DNA of 25,225 nt. Origin: Acanthamoeba castellanii str. Neff. Lineage: Eukaryota; Discosea; Longamoebia; Acanthamoebidae. Position 1 is the first letter of the stretch, and the number at the start of each line of letters is the position of its first letter. The notes beneath the pieces are model-generated. The model made no database searches. It was not told the origin of the DNA and saw only the letters and a program-made list of their open reading frames with translations. The stretch covers positions 12,363 through 37,587 of the forward strand of contig NW_004457376.1 of the NCBI RefSeq assembly GCF_000313135.1, in the 5' to 3' direction. The position numbers and the translations under genes are program-made. Positions 9,377 through 18,400 of this stretch are shown here, in pieces.

Positions 9377-10498
9377 TCAAGCGTGGGGGTGGGACGCGGC
9401 GGTAGCGATGCCGCACTGGTTGTGCTTGTTCCTCGACATCTGCGTGGAGAATTAGATGATCATTAGAATGCAGATTGGCAGTCGAGGGGGGGGGAGTGTG
9501 GTACCTCGATGTAGCCGGAGAGGCCCCAATCAGCGCCCCACGAGTTCTTGACAAGCCAGTAGTCCTTGCCATCACGTACGCCCCAACCGACGGCGAGCAC
9601 ACCGTGGTCGAGCCTGCTCGAGCTGCAGGCCGGCTCGTCATAGACGCCTCCCTTGTAGAACTGGAAGGACGAGTGCGAGGCATCGATGGCGACCGAGGTG
9701 GGCTGGGTGGCGACGGCGTTGAGGAGAGCGCCCTCGTTGCCCGAAGGCACGTTGGTGTAGCTGACCAGTTCGCCGCCCGAGTGCTGCTTGTTGTAGCGGC
9801 AAGTGCCCTGCGAGGCGTGGTAGGGGTACGACTCCTCGGTGTCGATGCCCTTGTTGCGGATGATGTACTCGAAGGCGTAGTCCATGAGGCCGCCGTTGCA
9901 GCCGTGGTTGCCGTACGAGGTGGAGCAGTCCACCAGGTTCTGCTCGGAGAGCGAGGTGAGACGGCCGTGCTTGAGGAAGTTGGCACCCTCAGTTGAGCCA
10001 GTGGTCGAGAATGACCAGCACGAGCCGCACTGACCTGCAAACATGAACAACATGAAGACCATCAAGCAGTCAGTCATGGCGCACTGCTGCAAAGCAAGGT
10101 GAGGATGTACCCTGGTTCTTGACGTGGGTGACGGCACCCTTCTGCCTCCAGTCAAAGTCAGCGGGCAGGCCAGGGGCGGGGGCAATGTCGCTTTCCTGCT
10201 TGGCCTGGTCGGCGGTGATGGAGAGGCCCTTGAAGAGTTTGTTGAACTCGGCGTTGGTGAGGTCGCCAAACTTGTTCATGGCCAAGTGGAAGGACTTGTT
10301 CTGGTGGTTGTGGGCCTCGATGTAGAGGTAGTTCTCGCGCCACACGTTCCACCTGTAGACGAACTCCTCGTTGGCATAGCTCTTCTGGTGCTCCTGCATC
10401 CAGTCAGCAAAGACCCCGGTGAGCGGGTCATGCGAAACGGCAAAGGTGGAGGCCACAAAGAGGGCCACACACAGGGCGAGCAGAGTGGTGGTGCGCAT
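9377..10498 (-). CDS. Secreted cathepsin L-like cysteine protease B
   Basis: Papain-family pre-pro-protease paralogous to the neighbour at 7958-9084. Exons 10498-10111, 10034-9505 and 9439-9377 give 326 residues. It has a signal peptide (TLLALCVALFVASTFA), a propeptide helix with the E-R-W-N-I-N spacing, and mature enzyme from about [11 protein letters not shown]. Catalytic Cys135, His273 and Asn293 sit in [17 protein letters not shown] and KNSWGADWG. Intron 1 is at the same codon as in protease A. A second intron (9504-9440), absent from A, separates the last 20 residues, and the splice is supported because MSRNKHNQCGIATAAS aligns with the C-terminus of A. The two differ by several charge changes and in their last residues (SHPHA here, SYPTA in A). 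Secretion and maturation are inferred from the family. Confidence -1.
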
Positions 10499-10555
10499 GG
10501 AGGTGGTGGTCAATGCTTCGTCAAAGCGTTGGCCTCCTCTTAAGTGTTGACTGGA

Positions 10556-10617
10556 CCAATCAACAAGAGGTTGAACCATGAAACCTCCTGCACGCATTCT
10601 CCTACAGTGCTGATTGG
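10556..10617 (-). promoter_or_regulatory. CCAAT/ATTGG elements upstream of protease B
   Basis: CCAAT on the plus strand at 10556-10560 and ATTGG at 10613-10617, roughly 58 and 115 bp from the start codon. They echo the paired CCAAT boxes upstream of protease A. Regulatory role is inference. Confidence -1.
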
Positions 10618-10662
10618 GTTGTCGTAAAATGACGAAACGGAAGCCAGGTGGCCAAAAGTTAT

Positions 10663-10666
10663 AAAA
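10663..10666 (-). terminator. Pol III T-run terminator of tRNA-Ala
   Basis: Sense-strand TTTT seven bases after the discriminator base of the tRNA gene. Confidence -1.
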
Positions 10667-10673
10667 TGTAGAC

Positions 10674-10746
10674 TGGAGGTGACGGGTATCGATCCCGCTG
10701 CCTCTCCGATGCGAACGGAGCGCTCTACCATGTGAGCTACACCCCC
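10674..10746 (-). tRNA. tRNA-Ala (anticodon CGC)
   Basis: A 73-nt cloverleaf on the minus strand, with no intron. The acceptor stem GGGGGTG pairs with CACCTCC with discriminator A at 10674. The D arm is GCTC...GAGC, the anticodon stem is CTCCG/CGGAG, and the loop TTCGCAT places the CGC anticodon at plus 10711-10713. The T arm is GCGGG-ATCGATA-CCCGT; A54 in the T loop is normal for eukaryotic tRNA-Ala. CCA is not encoded. An RNA polymerase III stop (TTTT in sense) lies just downstream at 10663-10666. Confidence -1.
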
Positions 10747-10834
10747 AGAATTACTGCACTCACTGATGCACACGCAATAAGCAGGACGTAAACCACCCAC
10801 GCCAAAATGCAGCCGCGGCGTAGGGGATCCACGC

Positions 10835-11257
10835 ATGGACTGCCTTGGCTGCAAGCGCGGAAAACATTTTCTGTGGACCAACGGCAAGATGAGGCGAGCA
10901 GCAAGAGCGTGGGCAAACGGTGCGACCCGATTGAATGGAACGATACGTGTCGCGGGACGATTGTCGGTGGCAAGAAGTGCGTCGGGCGAAACAAAGGCAC
11001 ATGCGGAGCTGCAGCTGGAAAATGAACGATTGAGGAAGACCGTGGACGATCTAAGACGCGAGCTGGCGGTTGCGAAGATGAGCCCCGTGCGCAGATTTTC
11101 CCAATTCGTATCTACCATGCCCCGCAAGAAATTCAACCGCCTGTTGATCATCGCCTTCCTGCTCTCGCAAACCATGCTCGCGGGAGGGATCCTCGCCTAC
11201 CGATCCCTCAAAAGCGACGACGATCGTGAGGGAAAGGAAGATCCACACATCTCATGA
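10835..11257 (+). CDS. Small single-pass membrane protein, unknown family
   Basis: An uninterrupted 140-residue ORF. The N-terminal 60 residues are basic with a CLGC pair. Residues about 60-85 form an amphipathic helix (AELQLENERLRKTVDDLRRE) that should make a short coiled coil. This is followed by a basic stretch (SPVRRF, MPRKKFNR) and one hydrophobic segment, LLIIAFLLSQTMLAGGILAY, near residues 107-126. The short acidic/basic tail starts with RSLKSDDDREGK. The layout (cytosolic coiled coil, then membrane anchor, then short lumenal tail) resembles tail-anchored or organelle-outer-membrane proteins, but I do not recognise a family. The start is 89 bp from the divergent tRNA gene. The N-terminal 50 residues have little protein-like structure, so the true start could be further downstream. 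Confidence -1.
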   Translation: MDCLGCKRGKHFLWTNGKMRRAARAWANGATRLNGTIRVAGRLSVARSASGETKAHAELQLENERLRKTVDDLRRELAVAKMSPVRRFSQFVSTMPRKKFNRLLIIAFLLSQTMLAGGILAYRSLKSDDDREGKEDPHIS

Positions 11258-11637
11258 CCCCTCCCCTCCGAAATCTAGCATCTGCAAAATTAATTAATCA
11301 CTCATCGAAATCGACGTCTTGGGCCAGCTTTCGCGCCATTTTTGTTTTCGATCTGGGCGTGCAAGACCGGAACATCCGGCTACGACCGCGGGGATATTTG
11401 GTAACCGCGACCACTGCGGGTAGCAACCGAAAGAGCCCGAATGACCTGCAATTTTTTGGGGCAATTTGTTGAAGCCGGCGAACTGGCGACCAGCTTCCTC
11501 TTTCTCTCAACGACCCGCGCAACAACTCAAGACAACGCATCGTTCGGTAGACGCGAAGAGATATACAAAGAGATAACGAGTTGGAAGGGAACGTTGTGAA
11601 GAAGGAAGCAGAGAGATTTGATTTTTCCCTCCGAGAG
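11258..11637 (+). other. Intergenic region upstream of protein X
   Basis: 380 bp between two plus-strand genes. The reading frame of protein X is open back to 11581 but has no ATG before 11638. No TATA box, RNA gene or repeat stands out. The stretch 11285-11470 is AT-richer and likely holds the 3' UTR of the upstream gene and the promoter of X. Confidence -1.
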
Positions 11638-13047
11638 ATGAATCCAATTCGCGCCGGCGGAGGCAGTGCTTCTCTTCCTTCTTCTTCTTCTGCTGCTGCT
11701 TCCCATCTTCCCTTCGCGACCTCTCCTCTCAAACGCCAGGCCGACGGTCGGCTCATCGCCCCGGTTTTAAGTCCGAACCTCGCCCCCACCACAATCGACA
11801 ACCAGCCGTCACATCTCCTTCATCATCATCCTCATCATCCCTCTTCTTCGCAAATCCAGTACCATCAACAGCAAGTGACGCTTATCGAAGAGGAGATGGC
11901 CGCCCTTCAGCTCGTACAGGAAATCGAAGATGAAAAGGCCAAGGCCAGCCGGCTCGAGTGGTGCCTGCGCGAGATTCTGGCCGAGCGCGACGTTCTCCTG
12001 CGTCAGCACGAAGACGAGGCCCGCCGGAAGCGGCAGGAGGAGCTCCACAGCCTCAACCACCACCTCAACCTCAACCTCCACGCCTCGGTCTCCTCGCCCT
12101 GCGTCGTCGTCACGCCCATCGCCCCCGCTCCCGTTCCAGCTCTCAACCCGCACGCCCGGCCGCGTTCGACGTCGGCCCCGCCGGCCATGATCACCACCCC
12201 GCCCGCACTCCTCCCCGTTGGCCCACCCAGCGCCGCCGCCCAGCCGCCGCCGCCGCCGCTGCTCCGCCCGCAGCCGCACTCGTTCCGTATCGTGCGCCAG
12301 CACCAGCTCCAGCTTCAGCAGCAGCAACTGCAGCACAAGCAGCGACAGCATCAACACCAACAGGGGTCGTGCGAGGCGGCGCGGCTGCTCGGCCTGTCGT
12401 CGTCGGAGGCGGAGGCGCCGACGGACACGATGGTGGTGGACACGTCCGCAAAGTACCAGGGCCCGGTCAAGCGAGCGCGGCTCGGCACCTCCCTGCCCGC
12501 CGTCGCGTCGTCGTTGTCGTCGTCCAACCAGCCCAACCAGCTGCAGCTGCAGCCCCTCCGTCCGGCCACGGTGGTCCATCACCAGCACCAGCACCACCAG
12601 TCTGCCGGCGTCACCGCTCGTCAGTCGGCCCCGATGACGTCCGTTGACGCCAACCGTTTCCACCCGCTCCAACCGCACCAGGTTCAACACCAGCACCAGC
12701 ACCAGCACCAGCACCACGGCCACGACCACCACCAGCATCAGCACGTCTGTGGAGGCCCCAACTCGGCGGCCGGCTGCGAGTCGCCTGTCGGATGCCTCCC
12801 TTTCGGCGGCACCCCGCCGCAGTGCGCCGCTGGCGTTGTCGCGGCTGCTGCTGCTGGTGGTTCGCTCTCGGCGTCGTCTTCGTCGTCGTCCTTCGAGTGG
12901 AACAACAGCTGCTCCTCGACGGCAGCCACGCCGATGCCGACGCCGACCCTCGCCGGCGGAGACTGCGCTACCGAGTGGCCGCTCGCCGGCCTCAACGACG
13001 AGTTCGACTACGATGCCCTGCTCGACAACCTCTCGTCGGGACTGTAA
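11638..13047 (+). CDS. Protein X: Gln/His/Pro-rich, RLEW-motif putative regulator
   Basis: Intronless ORF of 469 residues from the first ATG in frame. The N-terminal 80 residues are Ser/His-rich. Residues about 80-135 are predicted helical and strongly charged; the core is LVQEIEDEK followed by SRLEWCLREI and AERDVLL. The rest is low-complexity: poly-Pro near residue 205, Gln runs (LQLQQQQLQHKQRQHQHQQ), His/Gln tracts near residues 320-375, then Ser-rich sequence. The last 20 residues are acidic and hydrophobic (LNDEFDYDALLDNL), the composition of a transcriptional activation segment. No DNA-binding domain is recognisable and it lacks a bZIP basic region. The charged helix is shared with protein Y (14210-14839). 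Function is unknown; a transcription or chromatin role is inference from composition only. Confidence -1.
   Translation: MNPIRAGGGSASLPSSSSAAASHLPFATSPLKRQADGRLIAPVLSPNLAPTTIDNQPSHLLHHHPHHPSSSQIQYHQQQVTLIEEEMAALQLVQEIEDEKAKASRLEWCLREILAERDVLLRQHEDEARRKRQEELHSLNHHLNLNLHASVSSPCVVVTPIAPAPVPALNPHARPRSTSAPPAMITTPPALLPVGPPSAAAQPPPPPLLRPQPHSFRIVRQHQLQLQQQQLQHKQRQHQHQQGSCEAARLLGLSSSEAEAPTDTMVVDTSAKYQGPVKRARLGTSLPAVASSLSSSNQPNQLQLQPLRPATVVHHQHQHHQSAGVTARQSAPMTSVDANRFHPLQPHQVQHQHQHQHQHHGHDHHQHQHVCGGPNSAAGCESPVGCLPFGGTPPQCAAGVVAAAAAGGSLSASSSSSSFEWNNSCSSTAATPMPTPTLAGGDCATEWPLAGLNDEFDYDALLDNLSSGL
11905..12000 (+). other. RLEW helical motif of protein X
   Basis: Residues 90-121 match residues 20-51 of protein Y at 14 of about 33 positions. 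The invariant core is I-E-x-E-K-x4-R-L-E-W-x-L-x-E, then E and L. Confidence -1.
12310..12745 (+). repeat. CAG/CAC codon tracts in protein X
   Basis: Clusters of CAG, CAC and CAT codons at about 12310-12362 and 12685-12745 encode Gln/His runs. These are coding low-complexity repeats; the long antisense ORF opposite them is a by-product. Confidence -1.
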
Positions 13048-13329
13048 GCCCTTCGATCTCCAGAGAGATCCTCAAAAACGCGCGCGTGTTGGCTCGTGTG
13101 CGTGAGCGTGTGCGTTCGTGTGTGTGTGTAAATGATGTTGATTATGTATCTGTGTATGTAACGTACCTGTCGCCAACGCCCCCGCGCCTCCACACCGGCC
13201 AACAGTTGTTAACTTGTGTAAATACTAAGCCTGTGTTCTCAACCACCCAGCGCCGCCTCGATCCCTCTCTCTCTCACACACACACACACACGACACACAG
13301 AGAGATGAGTGTAGAGGGGATAGTGGTCT
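13048..13329 (+). other. Convergent 3' region between protein X and ankyrin-MYND gene
   Basis: 282 bp between two tail-to-tail stop codons. It includes a GT-rich stretch (13110-13165) and a (CA)n run at 13274-13298, and presumably holds both 3' UTRs. No gene is seen. Confidence -1.
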
Positions 13330-14088
13330 CTATTTGCAGGTGGGCTTGTGCTTGGGCCAGTCGGCTCGCTGGCACTCGCGCCCGCAGTAGTACACCTTCT
13401 TGCATCGCGAGCACCGATTGAAGGTCTCGCCGTCCTCCTCGCTCCGCCCGCACTTGCCGTTGGCGCACCGGATGGCCCTCTCCTCCACGACCACTGCCGC
13501 TGGCTTCTTCGTCTTCGTAGCAGTTGGCTGCTTTGCCTCTTCTAGTTCTCCCTCTTCCTCGTTCACGTCTCCCGGGTTGGACATCTTGTTGGCACCCTCC
13601 TCGAAGAATTCATCCTTCTCGTTCACCTCGACCTCGCCCAGCTGGGCATCGAATCGCACCAGCAGCTCGCAGAGGGCGGTGTTGCCGCGATCGGCGGCGT
13701 CGTTGAGCGGTGTGCGGCCCCGATCGTTCTTGATGTTGGGATCGGCACCGGCACTGAGGAGCAGCTCCACGATGGCCTCGTGCTCCTTCGTCATCTCGGG
13801 CTGAGTTGCCACCCAATGCAGTGCCGAGTTTCCGTGCTCGTTTGTGGCGTTAACATCCACCTTCATCTTGGCCGATTCATCTCCGTTTGAAGATGCATCC
13901 TTGTTCGCGGCGAGCAGCAGCTGCACGATTCCGAGATTGCCGTTGGCGCTGGCCATGTGGAGGGCCGTATTGCCGCGTCCATCGCGTCCGTTGAAATCCA
14001 AATCTCCCTGCCCCGCCGCGGCTGATGCCAGGAGCTCTCGCACCACCTCCTCCTCGCCATACCTCGCCGATTCCAGCAGCACCTCCAT
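13330..14088 (-). CDS. Ankyrin-repeat protein with C-terminal MYND zinc finger
   Basis: Intronless, 252 residues. The N-terminal half holds about three to four ankyrin repeats: residues about 2-30 (degenerate), DGRGNTALHMASANGN with GIVQLLLA, NEHGNSALHWVATQPEM with AIVELLLSAGADPN, and DRGRTPLNDAADRGN with CELLV. An acidic/basic linker follows (residues about 155-205). A MYND finger ends the protein: CANGKC, CSRC, VYYC, ECQRADWPKHKPTC supply the expected Cys/His zinc ligands. Both modules mediate protein-protein contacts, so this is an adaptor by family. It is not one of the SET-MYND methyltransferases, because no SET half is present. It is on the same strand as protein Y, starting 121 bp after its stop. 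The architecture is common in amoebae and animals; the partner is unknown. Confidence -1.
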   Translation of the reverse strand: MEVLLESARYGEEEVVRELLASAAAGQGDLDFNGRDGRGNTALHMASANGNLGIVQLLLAANKDASSNGDESAKMKVDVNATNEHGNSALHWVATQPEMTKEHEAIVELLLSAGADPNIKNDRGRTPLNDAADRGNTALCELLVRFDAQLGEVEVNEKDEFFEEGANKMSNPGDVNEEEGELEEAKQPTATKTKKPAAVVVEERAIRCANGKCGRSEEDGETFNRCSRCKKVYYCGRECQRADWPKHKPTCK

Positions 14089-14209
14089 CTAAATCGATTT
14101 GATTTTAAAAATCAATTTACCTCGAATGGGGAGCCAATTCCTTTTTTGTTTTTTTGCGCCTTTCGACCTGGTTGTTAGCACCAAACCCAACCTTGGCGTT
14201 GCATTTTAG

Positions 14210-14839
14210 TCAGAAGGGACATCCATAAGTGACAGTTGGGTTGGCAAGGGGGTCGGGGAAGGCGTCTTGCCACCAGAGCTCAGACGGGTCCCACTGTTCT
14301 CTCGCCAGCTGAGTGGCCTGATCCAGGTCGTCGCCGCTGTTGTTGAAGTTGAGCTGCTCCTCTTCTGACGAGCCGTGTCGCCAGTCGCCTTCCCAGCTCG
14401 ACGGTAGTGGTGAAGTTGAGGTTGATGAAGAAGTGGACTGTGCTGGACTGGCGTCGGGAGATGAGGAGCTCGAGGATGCCTCGAGTGGCGGAGAGAAAGG
14501 CGGAGAGGAGGATGTAGAGGAGGGCGAGCTCGGGTGTGTGTTGAAGACGAAGGTCGCTAGGTGCGACGCACCGGCGGTGGTAAGTGACGTAGGTGCCTTG
14601 AGCAAGGAGGTTACCGTTACGGGCGATAGCTCGGAGGGAAGTATCAAACAGCGCGAGTGCCAGGGCAGCATGGCCGGTTCGTTCACCAGAGTCTCCTTCT
14701 CGAGCATCACCTCCTGAAGGTACCACTCGAGCCTTTGCTTGCGCCTCTTCTCGGCCTCGATCATCTCGACTATCTGGGCCAGCGAGAACCAGTTCATCAG
14801 CTCGTAGCACGGCTTCTTCCTGATCTTCTTCGTCGCCAT
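14210..14839 (-). CDS. Protein Y: small RLEW-motif, Ser/Pro-rich protein
   Basis: Intronless, 209 residues from the ATG at 14839. That start opens a basic N-terminus (MATKKIRKK). The frame is open upstream to 15154, but the extension has no protein-like features. Residues 20-51 form a charged helix containing QIVEMIEAEK then RLEWYLQEVM, shared with protein X. The rest is Ser/Thr/Pro-rich. The C-terminal 60 residues are acidic and aromatic (WEGDW, DDLDQATQ, WDPSELWWQDAF), again like an activation segment. There is no recognised domain. The matching helix at a similar N-terminal distance from low-complexity and acidic tails suggests X and Y are members of one family. Function is unknown. Confidence -1.
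   Translation of the reverse strand: MATKKIRKKPCYELMNWFSLAQIVEMIEAEKRRKQRLEWYLQEVMLEKETLVNEPAMLPWHSRCLILPSELSPVTVTSLLKAPTSLTTAGASHLATFVFNTHPSSPSSTSSSPPFSPPLEASSSSSSPDASPAQSTSSSTSTSPLPSSWEGDWRHGSSEEEQLNFNNSGDDLDQATQLAREQWDPSELWWQDAFPDPLANPTVTYGCPF
14684..14782 (-). other. RLEW helical motif of protein Y
   Basis: Residues 20-52 of protein Y, aligned to protein X residues 90-121. Identical positions include Q, V, I-E, E-K, R-L-E-W, L and E. Confidence -1.
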
Positions 14840-15469
14840 TGTCGTTGTGTGAGGTGAGGTGAGAGTTGGGCTGAGGTGTCGGGCAGGCAAGTAAGTAAGA
14901 CTTGAAGAGCAATGGAAGTGAGTAGCTCTGCCCGTTTTTCCCCTACCCGTTGGCTGGGCAAGAACATAAGGAGAAGCACACCCCAGAAGCAGCTCTGCCA
15001 TGCAGCAGCAGCCCAAACAAGAACCTCCATCTTTACCATCCGAGGTAAAGCGCAGTTTGCTAACTCCTCCCCTAGGTCCCCACCCTGCAAAAATACCAGC
15101 GCCATGTAAGGTCCACGATGGTTCAAACATGAGGCATGCCACCACCCCCGGCAACGTGCTGGAACATTACCCTGGTAGGGAACTTCTTCAACGGCTCTTT
15201 TCAAGCGTCGACATGGTACTCCCCGTTTTGCCCTAGTTCGTCGCGGCCTGCTCGTTTCTGGTGCCTCGCCATCTGCACCTGCCCTCCCCCCCCACCTGCG
15301 CCGGATCAGGCCTGTGGCGGCACTGCGTCGCTGGGACGGCGCTTTTCGGTGGGGAGATGAGGGGACCCGAGGCCTTGTCGGTGTTGGGAATGGCGTCTGG
15401 TAAATAAATAGTGGGTGGCTCGCTATGGTTACACGTGGGGTGCGCGGGCGATTGCGAACATGCCCGCGT
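14840..15469 (-). other. Intergenic region between MFS gene and protein Y
   Basis: 630 bp with no gene I can support. It should hold the 3' UTR of the transporter and the promoter and 5' UTR of protein Y. There is a C-run on the plus strand near 15286-15294 and an AT-rich TAAATAAATA at 15401-15410. Short ORFs on both strands lack domain-like sequence. Confidence -1.
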
Positions 15470-18400
15470 TCACTTGATGAGCAGGCGCTTGGTCGTGGTC
15501 CCGCCCGAGGGTGCCGACGACGGTGGGATGACGGCGGTGGGCATGAGCTTGGGCATGTTGAGGGACGGTTGCAGGAGGAAGGACAGGCCCAGGATGAAGA
15601 CGGTAATTACACTCATCAGGACGAAGACGAAGTAGAAGTTGAAGGGGAACACCATCCCGCTCGTCATGCTCCACGCAAACATCACCTGTAACACATCCAA
15701 TGATGAGGTTGATCAGCCACGCCCATGTTTCTCTCCCAGAGAGAAAGAGAGAGTGGCGCCGCCGTACCGAAGAGAAGTAGGGACCAATGGCTCGCAGCAG
15801 CGCAACTAAGCTTTGCCCTGCAGCCAAGAGGTCAGATCTTGCTCATCGGCTCGCACATTCACGCGCGCGCACACATACCGAGACCGTTGGCGGCGCCCAT
15901 GTTGTACACGTCGACTGAGTTGTTGATGAGGTTCATGACTGCACAGAACATAAGTTGTCCCACGAATGTTCGCACGATGTAGATCCCAATGATGAACGAC
16001 CACATCTGCACAACGCGATGCAACCCCCCGGAGGGTGAGTGATAAGAGGGAGCCAAAGGGCAGGGAGCGAGGCGCAAGTCAGGCGTAGCATACCAGGAAC
16101 ATGGACGACCACGCCGACACGTCGGGGTGGAAATAGTTGACCAGGGGGAAGGCCACGAAGATAGGTACCGCGGCCAAGGTGCCCCACTTGAACGTGTTGA
16201 TCAGCCCTGAAAAAGTGCGGATCACGAGTGAGACGAAAAATGAATAAATGAATAAATCAAAAAAAAAGTAGGAAATAAAAACAAACAATTGCCATACCGA
16301 GTCGTTTGGCCATAGGGCCGTAGAGCCCCAGTTGGATGACGACAATGGACAGTGAGCCGACGCTGCTCGTGATGCCTGTACGCACATACGATGATGAGAA
16401 GACAAGGTCTCTCTATCTCTTCCGCTTTATCGTTCAGTGCCGAAGGACGGACGCACCTATTTCGTCAGTGGTGAAGCCCAGGCCGCCTTCCTTGGGCTCG
16501 GTCATCGTCCACAGCGGGAACACCTAACGGGAAAGAGATCAGGCTTGTGGTGAGAGTTGAGCTCACGACCGATCTCTGCCAAAGCCACACACACACACAC
16601 ACAAAAGGCACACAAGGGGCTGTCGTACGGCGTCGATGAAGATGAAGAGCATGCCGGTGAGGCCGTAGAGGCTCGTCGAGAGAATCACCTGGCCCTCCAA
16701 CAGAACCGATTTCTCCTTCTTTGCCTTGCCTGTAGTCGGGGGGGGGGTTGGTCGAATCGAATCAGCAATGGCCAAGCAACGATGGACGGGCGAAGCGGGC
16801 AAGTGGGCACGCCCACCGACAACGTACTCGAGCTACTGCTGCTCCAGGGCGCGTGCAGCCGGAGCACGCTGCGCAGAGACGAGAGCGGGCCCTCCCCCTC
16901 GCCGTCCACCTTCTCCGTGAGGGTGGACTCCTGTTCACCGGTGAGCCGCAGGCTCTTCTCCGCCGCCGCCGCATGATTCGCTGCGGCTGTCCGGCCTTGG
17001 TCGTCCGCGGCCTGCGGGTGGTGGAGCTCCCTCTGGTCCTGCTCCTCCTCGTCGTCGTCGCCTCTTCGTCGCTGGTGTTGCCAGTCCTCGGTCTCCTTAC
17101 TCGCGATCTCGCTCTTCATCCGCCAATCGGGGCTGTGCACGACCTTCATCTCCACGCTGGAGACAAAGTCGGCGTCGTCGTCGAGCTCCAGCGGGCCGTA
17201 GGTCTCGCGCTCGACCTCGATCGCTCGCTGCGGGATCTTGTTCTCCGTGAGGTAGAAGTAGCTCAGTACGAGGCCCGTGCCGCACACCAGGACCGCCATC
17301 ACGTTGGGCAGCAGGTAGGGGAACTCCTCGAACAGCCCGTTAAAGAGGCCGTGCCCGGCCGAGAACAGCTTCGGATATTTTGCTACACGCGTGCGCCACA
17401 CACGGTGTTTAGTGCGTGTCGTGTACGTCGTTGTGTGTGTGTGTGTGTGTGTGTGTGTAGAAAGGAGAGATGCAGTACTGGCGGGCTGTGCGAGGAGACC
17501 ACCGGCTAGTGCTCCCACAACCGCGCCTGCTCCTGCGGCGAGGGAGAACCAACTCCAGGCTCTGGTTTGGTTTGTGGAGTCGGTCACCTGCGCACATGAC
17601 ACGGCACGGCGCGGTAAGCTCCCGTGTGCACACCCAGGCCCGCGAGGTGATGCATTACCTCGCCCAGGTAGGTTTTGACGACACCGATGTTACCGTTGAG
17701 CAATCCGCACAATGCGCGCGAGAAGACGGCGAACGGGAAGTTCATGCTGAAGCTGTATGTGCGGTGAAGTGAAGGCTGTGAGCCACCGCCACCTCAATGA
17801 AGGTACCTTTCGCGCCATCAAAGGGTGGAAGAAATTACCCGAACAGCAGGGCAGAGATGATGGTGCCCACGGCACCGCACAGGAGGATAGGCCGCCGTCC
17901 GTACTTGTCGGACATCTTGCCCCAGAAGAAACTGGCACGCCGCACACAACACACACACAACACACACAACACACACGCGCACACGCGCACACGCACACGA
18001 ACAAAGTGTGAGCAGCACACAGCGATGTGCGTGGTGGTGCGACGGATGCAAACCCGCAGGAAAGAGGGAACGCAGCGCACCTGCTGATGAACTGGGCCAC
18101 AAAGAAGCACGACGAGATGGCTCCCGCGTAGTTCCTGCCAAGAGCAAGGCCGTCATGAATACAAGATAAATGATAAATGATAAATAAAATAAAATAAAAG
18201 GTAGTACCCGAGCTCCTTCTTGTCGTCGGTGAGGTTGAAGTCGAGGACGAGGTAGCCCACGTAGGAGAAGATGGCAGACGAGTTGAAGCTTTCGCTGGCC
18301 GTCAGGAGCATGATGGGGATCATCTTGCCGAGCGGCAGCGGCGTCTCGACCACGGTCTTGTCGGTGTTGCTGCCGTCCAGCGGCACCGCTTCATCGCTCG

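Noticed and set aside
11638..12050. bZIP transcription factor call for protein X
   Set aside because: The charged helix lacks the basic Asn-x7-Arg DNA-contact pattern and a regular leucine heptad.
11809..12744. 311-codon minus-strand ORF opposite protein X
   Set aside because: Leu/Val/Arg-rich translation of antisense CAG/CAC tracts. It is a shadow of protein X.
15000..15236. Plus-strand 78-codon ORF in the MFS-protein Y gap
   Set aside because: Low-information sequence, no domain, no supporting splice or start context.
17250..17275. GTAGCTCAGTACG resembling a tRNA D arm
   Set aside because: It is inside the MFS coding exon, with no cloverleaf around it.
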